This document shows positions 1-8,131 of a stretch of DNA of 64,000 bases, piece after piece. The stretch spans positions 54,779-118,778 of the forward strand of contig UQVY01000006.1 of NCBI GenBank assembly GCA_900544545.1, written 5' to 3'. Within the stretch, counting starts at the first letter, position 1, and every line of letters starts with the position of its first letter. A model generated the notes under the pieces. It saw nothing but the letters and a program-made list of their open reading frames with translations, searched no databases and was not told where the DNA came from. The translations under genes and the position numbers were made by a program. This DNA is from an uncultured Eubacteriales bacterium (GTDB lineage Bacteria; Bacillota; Clostridia; Christensenellales; CAG-314).

Positions 1-90
1 AGAATCTCTTATTGCGTGACGAAAGAGCAAATCGAGAATTCTCTCCCCGCGTTCAAAGACCTCGCAAAGCACTACGGACTTATCGGATAG
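1..90 (+). CDS. C-terminal end of a PLP-dependent aminotransferase (5' part outside window)
   Basis: The first 30 codons are open in frame 1 and end at TAG (88-90). The encoded tail, with the motif RISYCV followed by a short helix containing SLPAFKDLAKHYG, resembles the end of class I/II (AspC-like) aminotransferases, where the small domain closes with a similar sequence. Such enzymes transfer amino groups between amino acids and 2-oxo acids using pyridoxal phosphate. The PLP lysine and substrate-binding residues lie outside the window, so substrate specificity cannot be judged. A good intrinsic terminator follows about 55 bases downstream. Confidence 0.6.
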   Translation, partial: RISYCVTKEQIENSLPAFKDLAKHYGLIG

Positions 91-144
91 TTTAAACTTA
101 ATCGGAATTCCGAGAATCCGAACCATTTATAAAACGACGATCGG

Positions 145-176
145 AAAGCGAAGGATTCGTTCCTTCGCTTTTTCCT
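145..176 (+). terminator. Intrinsic terminator of the partial aminotransferase gene
   Basis: A perfect 10-bp stem (AAGCGAAGGA at 146-155 with TCCTTCGCTT at 161-170) has a 5-base loop and runs into a T-rich tail. It lies 55 bases after the stop codon at 90. Apart from this hairpin and the minus-strand terminator at 323-362, I see nothing in the gene-free stretch 91-419. Confidence 0.8.
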
Positions 177-322
177 TTGATTTTTTACGAAATTCCGTTG
201 CTTTTTACGGAAAAGGATTTTTTGCAGACGATTACGCAAAGCGATTTTACGTCGGGTACGATTTCGGACGAGGATTTTTAGTCGGTTACGGATTATAGGA
301 AACGCAACCGCGGAAATTAACG

Positions 323-362
323 AAAAAACGCGGAAACTACGGGAAAATCCCGCAAAATCCGC
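323..362 (-). terminator. Terminator of the polyamine transport operon
   Basis: Read on the minus strand, a two-part stem (outer GCGGA/TTCCGC, inner CGGGA/TCCCG) is followed by six T residues (plus-strand A run at 323-328). It lies about 60 bases after the potD stop codon, as expected for the end of the operon. Confidence 0.6.
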
Positions 363-419
363 ATTTTTATTATTCGTTTAAATCCGTTTCAATCGGCAGA
401 GAAATTCGTCCTCGTACTC

Positions 420-1778
420 TTATTTCGAAATCTTGCGGCGGGACGCGCTCTTGTTTTTGGAGGAAGCGACGACGCCTATGACTATCGCAACGACGGCAAC
501 TACGCCGAGAACTACGAGAATCAGAGTAAGCAGACTGTTTCCGTGAGATTTTACTCTTTCGAGCATCGAGAAAAGCTGACTTTCGCTATCGCCGAAATCC
601 TTCATAACGCCCATAGGCATCGTACCGTTGAAATAACGCACTTCGTCGGCAAAGAATTCGTCGGGATCGTATTCGTTATCCGAAAGAATGCTACGGACTT
701 CTTCGGAGGACGAGAGAATCTCCTTCTTTATGCCCGAAGTATAGCCTATCGAAATCATATTCTTAACCGCAACTTCGGGCTTGTTCATATATTCTATGAA
801 AAGCTTGGCGGCTTCGGCGTTGGGAGCGTTTTTGGTGATTACCCAGCCGTCGAACCAGATATTGGAACCCGATTCCGGAACGTAATAGCCCAGCTTCCTT
901 CCGGACTTGGCGGCCTCTTCTATCGCGTAGACGGCGTCGCCCGACCAGGCAAGATCGAGATACGCGTTTCCGGCAATGACTTCTTCCTTATCGAAATCGA
1001 CGCTGTATAAAACCTTCTGAGCCTTCTGCTCGGTAAGTACGTCTTCTGCCGCGTCGATAAGAACCTTGTCGGTAGAATTGATAAGCTCGACTACGGTTTT
1101 GTCCTTAAAATCTTCGGGAAGCCTGTCGTTCTCTTTCAGATACATAACAGCGGCTACGTAAATGTCGCGGACGCTGTCCTTCATATAAATCTTTCCGACG
1201 AGATTCTGATTACCGGCTTTGTTCCAGAGGACTCCCCAGCCCTCTTTAAGGTCGTTTTCGGTAACCACTTCCGTGTTATAGAGGATTCCGAGAGTTCCCC
1301 ACATATACGGAACGAAATAGTCGCGCATATTGACCTTCTCTCCGCCGACGGTCATATCTCCGAAGGTTTCGTCTATCGTTTTGACGAAAAGAGGTTCGAT
1401 ATCGTTCCAGAGAGCTTCGTTCTCTTCGGCAGTTCCTATCTTCTGAAGCTTATCGGCTTCGAGAAGCTTCTGAATCGCATACTCGGAGGGCGCAAGCATA
1501 TCTATCGACGAAGAATTCATAACCTGAGTCAGCATTGCTTCGTTCGTATCGTAAGTCCTGTAATTGACCTTGATATCCTTGCCCGTTCTTTCCTTGTAAA
1601 AATCAACGAAAGCCTTGAAATTCGTTTCGACGAGTTCTTCGTCCATATAGTCCGCCCAGTTCACGATGTTGAGCGTAGGTACTACGGGAGTGGCTGCGTT
1701 TACGGTCTGAGCCGCGGGGACGAGAATAAACGCTGCGAGAGCAAGCAGCGCAAGAACAAAAACGGTTCCTTTTTTCAT
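420..1778 (-). CDS. potD: Polyamine ABC transporter substrate-binding protein, PotD-like, with C-terminal membrane anchor
   Basis: This 452-residue protein is the extracellular spermidine/putrescine-binding component. It is the last gene of an operon with potA, potB and potC. An N-terminal signal peptide (residues 1-28) ends with a signal-peptidase-I-like VNA-A site and has no lipobox cysteine, unlike typical Gram-positive PotD lipoproteins. The PotD fold begins with LNIVNWADYM. The C-terminus holds an unusual hydrophobic segment (about residues 416-438) followed by a basic tail (KNKSASRRKISK), which looks like a C-terminal membrane anchor; I see no LPXTG sortase motif. Identity as a PotD-family protein is secure from sequence and operon context. 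The anchoring mode and the exact polyamine are inferred. Confidence 0.9.
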   Translation of the reverse strand: MKKGTVFVLALLALAAFILVPAAQTVNAATPVVPTLNIVNWADYMDEELVETNFKAFVDFYKERTGKDIKVNYRTYDTNEAMLTQVMNSSSIDMLAPSEYAIQKLLEADKLQKIGTAEENEALWNDIEPLFVKTIDETFGDMTVGGEKVNMRDYFVPYMWGTLGILYNTEVVTENDLKEGWGVLWNKAGNQNLVGKIYMKDSVRDIYVAAVMYLKENDRLPEDFKDKTVVELINSTDKVLIDAAEDVLTEQKAQKVLYSVDFDKEEVIAGNAYLDLAWSGDAVYAIEEAAKSGRKLGYYVPESGSNIWFDGWVITKNAPNAEAAKLFIEYMNKPEVAVKNMISIGYTSGIKKEILSSSEEVRSILSDNEYDPDEFFADEVRYFNGTMPMGVMKDFGDSESQLFSMLERVKSHGNSLLTLILVVLGVVAVVAIVIGVVASSKNKSASRRKISK

Positions 1779-1844
1779 CTTTTACTCCTTTATTTCGGTG
1801 TATTTTTCTTTGTATATATGCTCCGTCCTGACGAACGGGATATA

Positions 1845-2678
1845 TCAGTCCTGAGATTTCCTTATCGCCTTGTTGACCTTGGCGATACGGGCGGCGTCGT
1901 TCTTCTTCTTGAGATTGACGAGAAGAATAACGCCGAGAACGACTACGAAAATTACGGAAAACAACGCAAGCCAGAAGGGTTGAAGCCCGCCTTTTATCGC
2001 GTCGCCGTAAATATAAGTGCTGAGAGTGTCTATACTCGTGGTCGCGCCTTTGTTTATCTGGGTTATGATGAAGTCGTCCATCGAAAGCGTGAAAGCCATC
2101 ACGAATCCGCTGACTATTCCGGGGGAGATTATCGGGATCATAACCGAGAAGAGAGCCTTTCCGGGCGTAGCCCCGAGATCGAGAGCCGCTTCATAGACGT
2201 TGGGATCCATCTGCACGAGCTTGGGCATAACCGACAGAACTACGTAGGGAGTACAGAAAGCCGTATGAGCTATTATAAGCCGGACGTAGCCTTCGGGAAG
2301 CCTTATCGCATTGAAAAACAGAAGCAGCGAAACCGCCATTACTATTTCGGAATTGATGACGGGAAGCTGATTTACGCCCTCGACGACGCGGCGGGCTTTC
2401 TTGCTCATATGAAAAATCCCGATAGCCGCGCACGTCCCCATAAACGTAGATATGACCGAGCTTATCGCGGCGATTATCAGAGTGTTCTTAAGAGCGTTTA
2501 TAAGAGCCGCGGGAGGATTGGTGAAAAGCGTAACGTACGAATCGAAGGTGAACGAATCGAACACGAATCTCGAATTCCCCGAAAAGCTGTATACGATTAC
2601 GAACAGCAGAGGAAGGTACATAAACGCGAGAACCAGACCGATGAAAAGGTCGGCAAACAGCTTCTTCCAGTTTACCAT
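1845..2678 (-). CDS. potC: Polyamine ABC transporter permease PotC
   Basis: A 277-residue integral membrane permease of the binding-protein-dependent transport family. About six hydrophobic segments are visible, starting at residues 10-32. The EAA loop that contacts the ATPase is present (EAALDLGATPGKALFSVMIP). Together with PotB it forms the membrane channel for spermidine/putrescine uptake. Its start overlaps the end of potB by 7 bases, indicating translational coupling. A basic tail closes the protein. The assignment as PotC rather than PotB follows from gene order (A-B-C-D) and the second permease upstream. Confidence 0.93.
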   Translation of the reverse strand: MVNWKKLFADLFIGLVLAFMYLPLLFVIVYSFSGNSRFVFDSFTFDSYVTLFTNPPAALINALKNTLIIAAISSVISTFMGTCAAIGIFHMSKKARRVVEGVNQLPVINSEIVMAVSLLLFFNAIRLPEGYVRLIIAHTAFCTPYVVLSVMPKLVQMDPNVYEAALDLGATPGKALFSVMIPIISPGIVSGFVMAFTLSMDDFIITQINKGATTSIDTLSTYIYGDAIKGGLQPFWLALFSVIFVVVLGVILLVNLKKKNDAARIAKVNKAIRKSQD

Positions 2679-3478
2679 AAGTTCTTCGCCTCCTTCTGCG
2701 TCGCGTTGAATTTATTCATAAAGAAGTTGGATATGAGAACGAACGCAAGCATTACGAGGGACATAACGCTGCCTACCCCGTAGATACTGTGCATAAACTT
2801 CTCGTAGATACTGTCGCCGAAAAGCACGATCGTCGCGCTGCCCGAAAGAAACGAGCTTATCGAAAAGGTCGATATCGTCGGTATGAAAACCATCGTTACT
2901 CCGCTGATTATCCCGGGGACGGAAAGCGGAAGAACGGTTTTGAGAAAGACGGTGGCGTTATCCGCGCCGAGATCCTGAGCTGCCTCTATATAGCTCTTGT
3001 CTATACCCGTGAGCGTGGTCGTAAGCGGCATTATCATATACGGAAGGAAGTTGTATACGAGACCGATTATGAGAGTAGCCGTTCCGAGTTCGAAATCCAT
3101 TTTCCTGAAAAGAGCCTGAGTCGCAAGCGTCCTTATAAGAAAGTTAACCCACATCGGAAGCACGAGAATCAGCATAAGCATAGACTTCGAGTGATACTTC
3201 GATATGAAATACGCGACCGGATAGCCGATAAGCAGACACAAAGCCGTCGTTAAGAATCCGATGACTACCGAATTCAGAAGAACCTTCATATTCTGCGATT
3301 CCCTGAAAAAAGAGACAAAATTCCCGAAGGTAAAGCTACCGTTGGCGATAAAGGCGTTCACGAGAATCATAACGAGCGGCATTACCACGAAAAGCAGCAG
3401 AAACAATACGTAAGGATAGGCAAGATACTTCCTCGGAAGCCCCATTCCTTTCGCGCGGCTATTCTTTTTCCTTTTCAT
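2672..3478 (-). CDS. potB: Polyamine ABC transporter permease PotB
   Basis: A 268-residue permease with about six membrane helices and the EAA loop EAAQDLGADNATVFLKTVLP. It pairs with PotC to form the translocation path of the polyamine importer. The start is supported by a GGAGGTAA ribosome-binding site ending 4 bases upstream of the ATG. The gene begins inside the last 20 bases of potA, so the two are translationally coupled. An internal ATG (residue 12) is a weaker alternative start. Confidence 0.92.
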   Translation of the reverse strand: MKRKKNSRAKGMGLPRKYLAYPYVLFLLLFVVMPLVMILVNAFIANGSFTFGNFVSFFRESQNMKVLLNSVVIGFLTTALCLLIGYPVAYFISKYHSKSMLMLILVLPMWVNFLIRTLATQALFRKMDFELGTATLIIGLVYNFLPYMIMPLTTTLTGIDKSYIEAAQDLGADNATVFLKTVLPLSVPGIISGVTMVFIPTISTFSISSFLSGSATIVLFGDSIYEKFMHSIYGVGSVMSLVMLAFVLISNFFMNKFNATQKEAKNLW

Positions 3479-4949
3479 CGGTTACCTCCTCGGGAAGCGG
3501 CTCTACGATTATCTTTTCGGGAGCGACTCTTATTCCCACGCGGTCGCCTTTGAGCCAGTCGTCTTCGGTATCCACGAAAAAGTCGTAGTAATTGTCCGTC
3601 CTGACGACGCACTGATAATAGCTGCCCTTATAAATAGAGTTGACGACCGTCGCGCCGATAATTCCGTCGTCCTCGTCGTCGAAAAGCTCCACATCGTCGA
3701 AATCGATCGAAACGCGTACTCTCGTTCCCTCCGGAAGCGTGCTGTTGCAGGGGAAATCCTCGCCGCATATCTCGACTTTTCCGTCGCCCGTCATAACCGT
3801 GTCTATCGTGTTGATGACTCTCGATTTGTGCATAATATGCAAATCGTTGGGCTTGATATACAAGCCTATCGTTTCCCCGACGATACATTCGACGTTGTCG
3901 TGAATGAGAATCTCGCTCCTGTCTTCGTCGAAAATAAGCGCGGTCGTCTGGTAGTGGTCACCCTTGAAAACGCAGGAGATAACCTCGGCCTTCATCATTA
4001 CGCTCTGGTTGTCTTCCTTAAGGATATAAACGTCCTCCGGTCTTATGATAACGTCGATAGGCTCGTTGAATTTAAAGCCCTTGTCCACGCATTCGAACTT
4101 CTGCCCGCAGAATTCCACGAGAAAATCCTTTATCATAAAACCGCTGAAAATGTTGCTTTCGCCTATAAAGTCGGCGACGAAAGCGTTCGCAGGCTCGTCG
4201 TAAACCTTCTGCGGAGTCGCTATCTGCTGAATCTCTCCGTTCCTCATAACGATAATCGTATCGGACATCGTAAGAGCCTCTTCCTGATCGTGCGTAACGT
4301 AAATGAAAGTGATGCCCAGCTCCCTGTGCATATTCATAAGCTCGATCTGCATATCCTTTCTCATTTTAAGGTCGAGCGCGCCCAGAGGTTCGTCGAGAAG
4401 AAGGACCTCCGGCTCGTTGACGAGCGCCCGCGCAATCGCGACTCTCTGCATCTGTCCGCCCGAAAGACTGTTTACGTTCCTGTATCCGTAGTCCTCCAGA
4501 TCCACGAGCTTCAGAGCCGCTTCGACCTTATCCTTGATCTCGGCTTTGGTGAGCTTACGGTAATTCTCGTAAACGTCGCCCTTCTTGTCCGTATAGGTCG
4601 TTCCGTCGGGAACGTACTTGAGTTTAAGACCGAAAGCGATGTTGTTGAATACGGTGAGATGAGGGAAAAGCGCGTATCTCTGGAAGACCGTGTTTATGGA
4701 TCTTCTGTACGGAGGAATCTTCGTTATGTCCTCGCCGTTAAAGAAAATCGAGCCGGACGTCGGAGCTTCGAAGCCCGCTATCATTCTGAGCGTAGTGGTC
4801 TTACCGCAGCCGGAAGGCCCCAAAAACGTAACGAATTCTCCTTTCTTTATGGAAAAACTTACGTTCTTTACGACAGGTTTGTCGTCGTAGCTTTTGCAGA
4901 CGTTTTTAAGTTCGATTATCTTCGTGGAATTGTCCTTTTGTGCAGTCAT
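3459..4949 (-). CDS. potA: Polyamine ABC transporter ATP-binding protein PotA, with tandem TOBE-like repeats
   Basis: This ATPase energises polyamine uptake by PotBCD. The ABC domain fills the first ~250 residues: Walker A GPSGCGKTT, signature LSGGQ, Walker B LLLDEP, and the H-loop THDQEE. At 496 residues it is longer than the roughly 350-380 usual for PotA. One cause is an insertion of about 20 residues after the Q-loop (around GTTYTDKKGD). The other is that the TOBE-like regulatory module appears twice, with related segments around AEVISCVFKGDHYQT and ATVVNSIYKGSYYQC. I chose the ATG at 4949 (MTAQKDN) because a GGAG site precedes it; the frame stays open 14 codons further upstream without a good ribosome-binding site. 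Confidence 0.92.
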   Translation of the reverse strand: MTAQKDNSTKIIELKNVCKSYDDKPVVKNVSFSIKKGEFVTFLGPSGCGKTTTLRMIAGFEAPTSGSIFFNGEDITKIPPYRRSINTVFQRYALFPHLTVFNNIAFGLKLKYVPDGTTYTDKKGDVYENYRKLTKAEIKDKVEAALKLVDLEDYGYRNVNSLSGGQMQRVAIARALVNEPEVLLLDEPLGALDLKMRKDMQIELMNMHRELGITFIYVTHDQEEALTMSDTIIVMRNGEIQQIATPQKVYDEPANAFVADFIGESNIFSGFMIKDFLVEFCGQKFECVDKGFKFNEPIDVIIRPEDVYILKEDNQSVMMKAEVISCVFKGDHYQTTALIFDEDRSEILIHDNVECIVGETIGLYIKPNDLHIMHKSRVINTIDTVMTGDGKVEICGEDFPCNSTLPEGTRVRVSIDFDDVELFDDEDDGIIGATVVNSIYKGSYYQCVVRTDNYYDFFVDTEDDWLKGDRVGIRVAPEKIIVEPLPEEVTDEKEKE

Positions 4950-4963
4950 CTTCGGTCTCCGTA

Positions 4964-5497
4964 TCAGAAATTGGAGGGCGTGGCGATCCACATTATCCTT
5001 GCGACGCCCCGTCCGGTATTTACGATAGTGTGACGGTATTTTCCGTCGATATAGAAGGAATCGCCTTTACGGGCTTTGTATTCCTTGGTCTCGGTCCTGA
5101 CGATTACCCGCCCCGAAAGAACGTATCCGAATTCCTCCCCTTCGAAGGGATCGCGCGTTTCGCTCTCCGCGCCTTCGGCAAGCTCGACTATTATCGGCTC
5201 CATTTCGTTCTTCTGCGAATTGGGAATGAGCCACGTCTTGGTACAGCCGTCGTTCTCCGATACGAAATAATCGGACGGCGTGAACACGACCTGAACGTCC
5301 GACTCCGAAGCGAAAAACGCCGCCGGCGTTACTCCGAGAACGTTGAGTATGTCTATGAGCGTGGCTATGGACGGCGACGAAACGTCGTTTTCGAGCTGAG
5401 AAATGTATCCCTTGGTCAACTCGCACCTGTCTGCGAGTTCCTCCTGCGTCAGTCCTAACTGAAGCCTTATTCGTTTAATTCTCGCGCCAATATTCAT
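4964..5497 (-). CDS. XRE-family transcriptional regulator with C-terminal cupin domain
   Basis: A 177-residue regulator: helix-turn-helix of the Cro/C1 type at residues 5-60 (LTQEELADRCELTKGYISQL), then a cupin-2 fold (about 105-172, with FGYVLSGRV and the ending GVARIMWIATP). This architecture is common in regulators placed in front of polyamine transport operons in Firmicutes, and the gene lies 14 bases upstream of potA. It probably senses a small ligand through the cupin and controls its own operon. The start is the ATG at 5497: a TTG start at 5527 would lie upstream of the expected transcription start of the promoter at 5531-5559. The ribosome-binding site (AAGGGGGG) is rather far away (14 bases). 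Confidence 0.88.
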   Translation of the reverse strand: MNIGARIKRIRLQLGLTQEELADRCELTKGYISQLENDVSSPSIATLIDILNVLGVTPAAFFASESDVQVVFTPSDYFVSENDGCTKTWLIPNSQKNEMEPIIVELAEGAESETRDPFEGEEFGYVLSGRVIVRTETKEYKARKGDSFYIDGKYRHTIVNTGRGVARIMWIATPSNF

Positions 5498-5530
5498 TAT
5501 TCGTCTTTTTGCCCCCCTTGACAGCAAAGA

Positions 5531-5559
5531 AATATAACAGATTCCGTCCCTTTTGTCAA
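5531..5559 (-). promoter_or_regulatory. Sigma-A promoter of the regulator-potABCD operon
   Basis: On the minus strand TTGACA (5554-5559) is followed, after 17 bases, by TATATT (5531-5536) with the extended -10 dinucleotide TG one base before it. Transcription should start near 5524, giving a leader of about 27 bases. An inverted repeat, TTGACA at plus-strand 5518-5523 and TGTCAA at 5554-5559, brackets the -10 region and is a candidate operator for the XRE regulator. The intergenic stretch 5498-5862 otherwise holds only the divergent promoter at 5801-5829. Confidence 0.8.
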
Positions 5560-5800
5560 CCGTTTGAATTAAAATTACTAAACTTTTTTCTTACTATTCG
5601 GATTACGGCGCGGCGACTTACGGAAATTAAACCAAAATCTTAAAATAATTAAACAAGGGTTCCGTAAAAACTCCGCGATTCAAAAATACTTAACTTTATT
5701 CTTAAAAAAGGTAAACCGAAAAAAACGCGCCCCGAACGACCGATTGGCGACGAATTTTCCCCGGGCGGAAGGATAAATTTCCGACGGAGCCGAATTACGC

Positions 5801-5829
5801 TTGCAAAAATCTCCGATAGGGTGTATACT
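5801..5829 (+). promoter_or_regulatory. Sigma-A promoter of the rRNA methyltransferase gene
   Basis: TTGCAA (5801-5806) and TATACT (5824-5829) are separated by exactly 17 bases. Transcription should start near 5836, which supports the ATG at 5863 and not the in-frame GTG at 5821 inside the promoter. Confidence 0.7.
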
Positions 5830-5862
5830 GATTCGGTTCCGCGCGGCGGACGAGGAGAAAAA

Positions 5863-7029
5863 ATGTATACCGTAAGACTTAAAAAGAACGAAGAAAAACG
5901 AATACTCGCCGGCCACGGCTGGGTTTACGCGAACGAAGTCGCTTCCGTCGGGGGAAAAGACAAAAACGGCTCGCTCTGCGTCGTTACCGATTACGACGGA
6001 AGATTTATCGGAAAAGGCTATATCAATCACCTTTCCAAAATCCTCGTCAGAATCTTCCTCAGAAACGAAAACGCGACCGACGACCGTGAGTTTTATCTCG
6101 AAACGATAAAACGAGCCTGGAATTATCGCAGAAATCTCGGTTACGAAAACTCGTGCAGAGTCGTTTTTGCGGAGGCGGACGGACTCCCCGCCCTTATCGT
6201 CGACAAATACGCGGACGTGCTTTCCGTACAGTTTCTTTCGCTCGGTATCGACAGAAAAAAAGAGCTTGTCGCGGACTGTCTGAAAGAGATTTTTAATCCG
6301 CGTGCGATTTACGAGCGCAGCGACGTCGCGGTCAGGAGCAAAGAAGGTCTCCCCGAAGTAAAAGGACTGATTTTCGGCGAACTTCCCGACGAGATAATCA
6401 TTAATGAAAACGGCGTGAAAATGTGCGTAGACGTCGTGAACGGACAGAAAACGGGATATTTCCTCGACCAAAAGGAAAACAGACTCGCGGCAAGGAAATA
6501 TTTCAGGACCGATTCGGTTCTCGATTGCTTCTGTAATTGCGGAGGTTTCGCGATGAACGCGGCCCTTTCGGCGGAAAAAGTCATCGCTGCGGATATTTCG
6601 CCCGTAGCTCTCGCGGAGGTCAGAAAAAACGCAGAAATAAACGGATTCAATAATATTGAAACGATTGAGGGGAACGTTTTCGATTTACTCAGGAATTATC
6701 GCGCGGAAAAACGAACGTTCGGGACTATCGTTCTCGATCCGCCTGCGTTCTGCAAAAGCGCGGACGAGGTTAAAGACGCTTACAGAGGCTACAAAGACAT
6801 AAATATTCAGGCGATGAAACTCGTGAAAAGCGGCGGATTCCTGATTTCGTCGTCCTGCTCGCACTATATGACCTTCCCGCTCTTCGAAAAAATGCTGAGA
6901 GAAGCGGCTGCGGCAAGCGGAAGAAACGTCAGATTCGTCGAAATCCGTTCGCAGGCGTCCGATCACCCCTCTCTTCTATCTGCGGAAGAAACGCAATATC
7001 TTAAATTTTTCGTTCTTAATATAATGTGA
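5863..7029 (+). CDS. Class I SAM-dependent rRNA methyltransferase, RlmI-like
   Basis: A 388-residue protein with an N-terminal PUA-like RNA-binding domain (about residues 1-75) and a Rossmann-type methyltransferase domain. The SAM-binding region is seen at SVLDCFCNCGGFAMNAA, and the catalytic DPPAFCKS motif near residue 290 is typical of the RlmI/RlmK family, which makes 5-methylcytosine in 23S rRNA. The late SSCSHYM segment supplies a further conserved cysteine. The start is fixed by GGAGAAAA just before the ATG and by the promoter upstream. It is one of only two complete genes on the plus strand. The exact target base is inferred from the family. Confidence 0.88.
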   Translation: MYTVRLKKNEEKRILAGHGWVYANEVASVGGKDKNGSLCVVTDYDGRFIGKGYINHLSKILVRIFLRNENATDDREFYLETIKRAWNYRRNLGYENSCRVVFAEADGLPALIVDKYADVLSVQFLSLGIDRKKELVADCLKEIFNPRAIYERSDVAVRSKEGLPEVKGLIFGELPDEIIINENGVKMCVDVVNGQKTGYFLDQKENRLAARKYFRTDSVLDCFCNCGGFAMNAALSAEKVIAADISPVALAEVRKNAEINGFNNIETIEGNVFDLLRNYRAEKRTFGTIVLDPPAFCKSADEVKDAYRGYKDINIQAMKLVKSGGFLISSSCSHYMTFPLFEKMLREAAAASGRNVRFVEIRSQASDHPSLLSAEETQYLKFFVLNIM

Positions 7030-7109
7030 AAAATATTTTCACAAAGACAAAGGCGAGAAAGTACAGTGTTAAACATAAGTGAAAAATATAAAGAAAAGGA
7101 GAATAAATT

Positions 7110-7388
7110 ATGACAGTTGACGTTGACAGAATAAACGAACTTACGGCTATCTCGAGAAAAAGAGCGCTTACGCCCGAGGAAAATGAGGAAAGAGATCGGC
7201 TCAGGCGCGAATACATCGATGCTTTCAAAAAAGACCTCGAAGCACAGCTTTCTTCGCTTAAAGTTAAAAACGAGTCGGGCGAAATCAAGGATTATCGCGA
7301 ATACGTGAAGGAGCAGAAGGAAAAATTGCTCGAAAAACAGGAGGACGAAGCCGAAAAAACAGACGAGTACGAGAAGAATCGTGAATAA
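7110..7388 (+). CDS. DUF896 domain-containing protein (YnzC family)
   Basis: A 92-residue soluble, highly charged protein. Residues 6-65 match the DUF896/YnzC family pattern: RINELTAISRKRALTPEE, the RLRREYIDAFK helix, then a basic segment ending VKN. Family members are small helical proteins of the Firmicutes with no settled function. The tail (residues 66-92) is almost entirely Lys/Glu and probably disordered or coiled. A clear AAGGAG site precedes the ATG. The gene is followed by a terminator shared with the opposing divIC gene. Confidence 0.88.
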   Translation: MTVDVDRINELTAISRKRALTPEENEERDRLRREYIDAFKKDLEAQLSSLKVKNESGEIKDYREYVKEQKEKLLEKQEDEAEKTDEYEKNRE

Positions 7389-7414
7389 AAAACGATAGAA
7401 AGATGAATAAAAAG

Positions 7415-7446
7415 AAAAAAGCTCGGGAAATTTACCGAGCTTTTAG
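7415..7446. terminator. Bidirectional terminator between the DUF896 and divIC genes
   Basis: The stem AAAAGCTCGG/CCGAGCTTTT has an 8-base loop and is flanked by an A run on the left and Ts on the right. On the minus strand the tail is six Ts. It sits between two convergent genes and can stop transcription both ways. Confidence 0.82.
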
Positions 7447-7515
7447 TTTGTTTATGGGGAGATTAAGTTCAGTTTTTGAATAACGATTGACAAACATAAG
7501 ATTGACACGAATCGT

Positions 7516-7803
7516 TCACTCAGGCTCGTCCTCTCCGATGAGCGTCCAGATCGTTTCGCCTTCCTTAATCATTCCAAGCTCACGCGCGCGTTTTTCGGCG
7601 TATTCGACGCGCTGCATATACGCTTCGGTATTTTTGAGTTGGTCGTAATTGTCGTAAAGATACTTTATTTCTTCCTTAATGGATTCCGTTTCGTTCTTCG
7701 TTTTTTCGTATTGAATCAGATTTGCGACGAGAACGCCCGCCAAAACCACGAGAAGAGTTATTGCAAGAGCTACGACCACGATTTTGGTTTTGCCTTTAAG
7801 CAT
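7516..7803 (-). CDS. divIC: Septum formation initiator, DivIC/FtsL-like
   Basis: A 95-residue bitopic membrane protein: a short basic cytoplasmic head, one membrane helix (about residues 8-30), then an extracellular coiled coil (EKTKNETESIKEEIKYLYDN) and a short C-terminal domain with ARELGMIKEGE, typical of the DivIC family. DivIC works with FtsL and FtsQ/DivIB in the divisome. The ATG at 7803 is preceded by AAAGGAG; an upstream extension of the frame has no such site. It overlaps the end of yabQ by 8 bases, the order yabP-yabQ-divIC being that of Bacillus and Clostridium. Confidence 0.85.
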   Translation of the reverse strand: MLKGKTKIVVVALAITLLVVLAGVLVANLIQYEKTKNETESIKEEIKYLYDNYDQLKNTEAYMQRVEYAEKRARELGMIKEGETIWTLIGEDEPE

Positions 7804-8128
7804 CGCGCACTCCTTTTTCTCGTTTTTTGCTGATATTATACGCAAAACCGCATATTCTGTCAAGCGCTTTGGGCAGGAAAACGACAATCGGAAGGAATCC
7901 CGCGGCTATCGACGGAAAGGTATGCCAGCCGAGCCGTCCCGAACAGATTATTTCGAGGGCTTCGGGCAAAATCGCCGTGAGCGCAGCCGAAAAAAACAAG
8001 TCGCAGATTATTCCGAAAACCCGCCCTCCTTTTTTCACAAAACGGACGGGGAAGCGCACAAGAATCAGCGAAAAGCCTATCGCCGCGCCCAGAACGAAAA
8101 GCCCGAAAAACTCCTTCAGCTCGCCCAT
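7796..8128 (-). CDS. yabQ: Spore cortex biosynthesis protein YabQ-like
   Basis: A 110-residue protein with three or four hydrophobic segments (about residues 5-22, 38-55, 70-88). Sequence identity to YabQ is hard to judge by eye, because the family is short and variable. The call rests on size, membrane topology and its place between yabP and divIC. In Bacillus, YabQ is needed for spore cortex formation and sits in the forespore-surrounding membranes. It starts 3 bases after the yabP stop. Confidence 0.7.
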   Translation of the reverse strand: MGELKEFFGLFVLGAAIGFSLILVRFPVRFVKKGGRVFGIICDLFFSAALTAILPEALEIICSGRLGWHTFPSIAAGFLPIVVFLPKALDRICGFAYNISKKREKGVRDA

Positions 8129-8131
8129 AAA

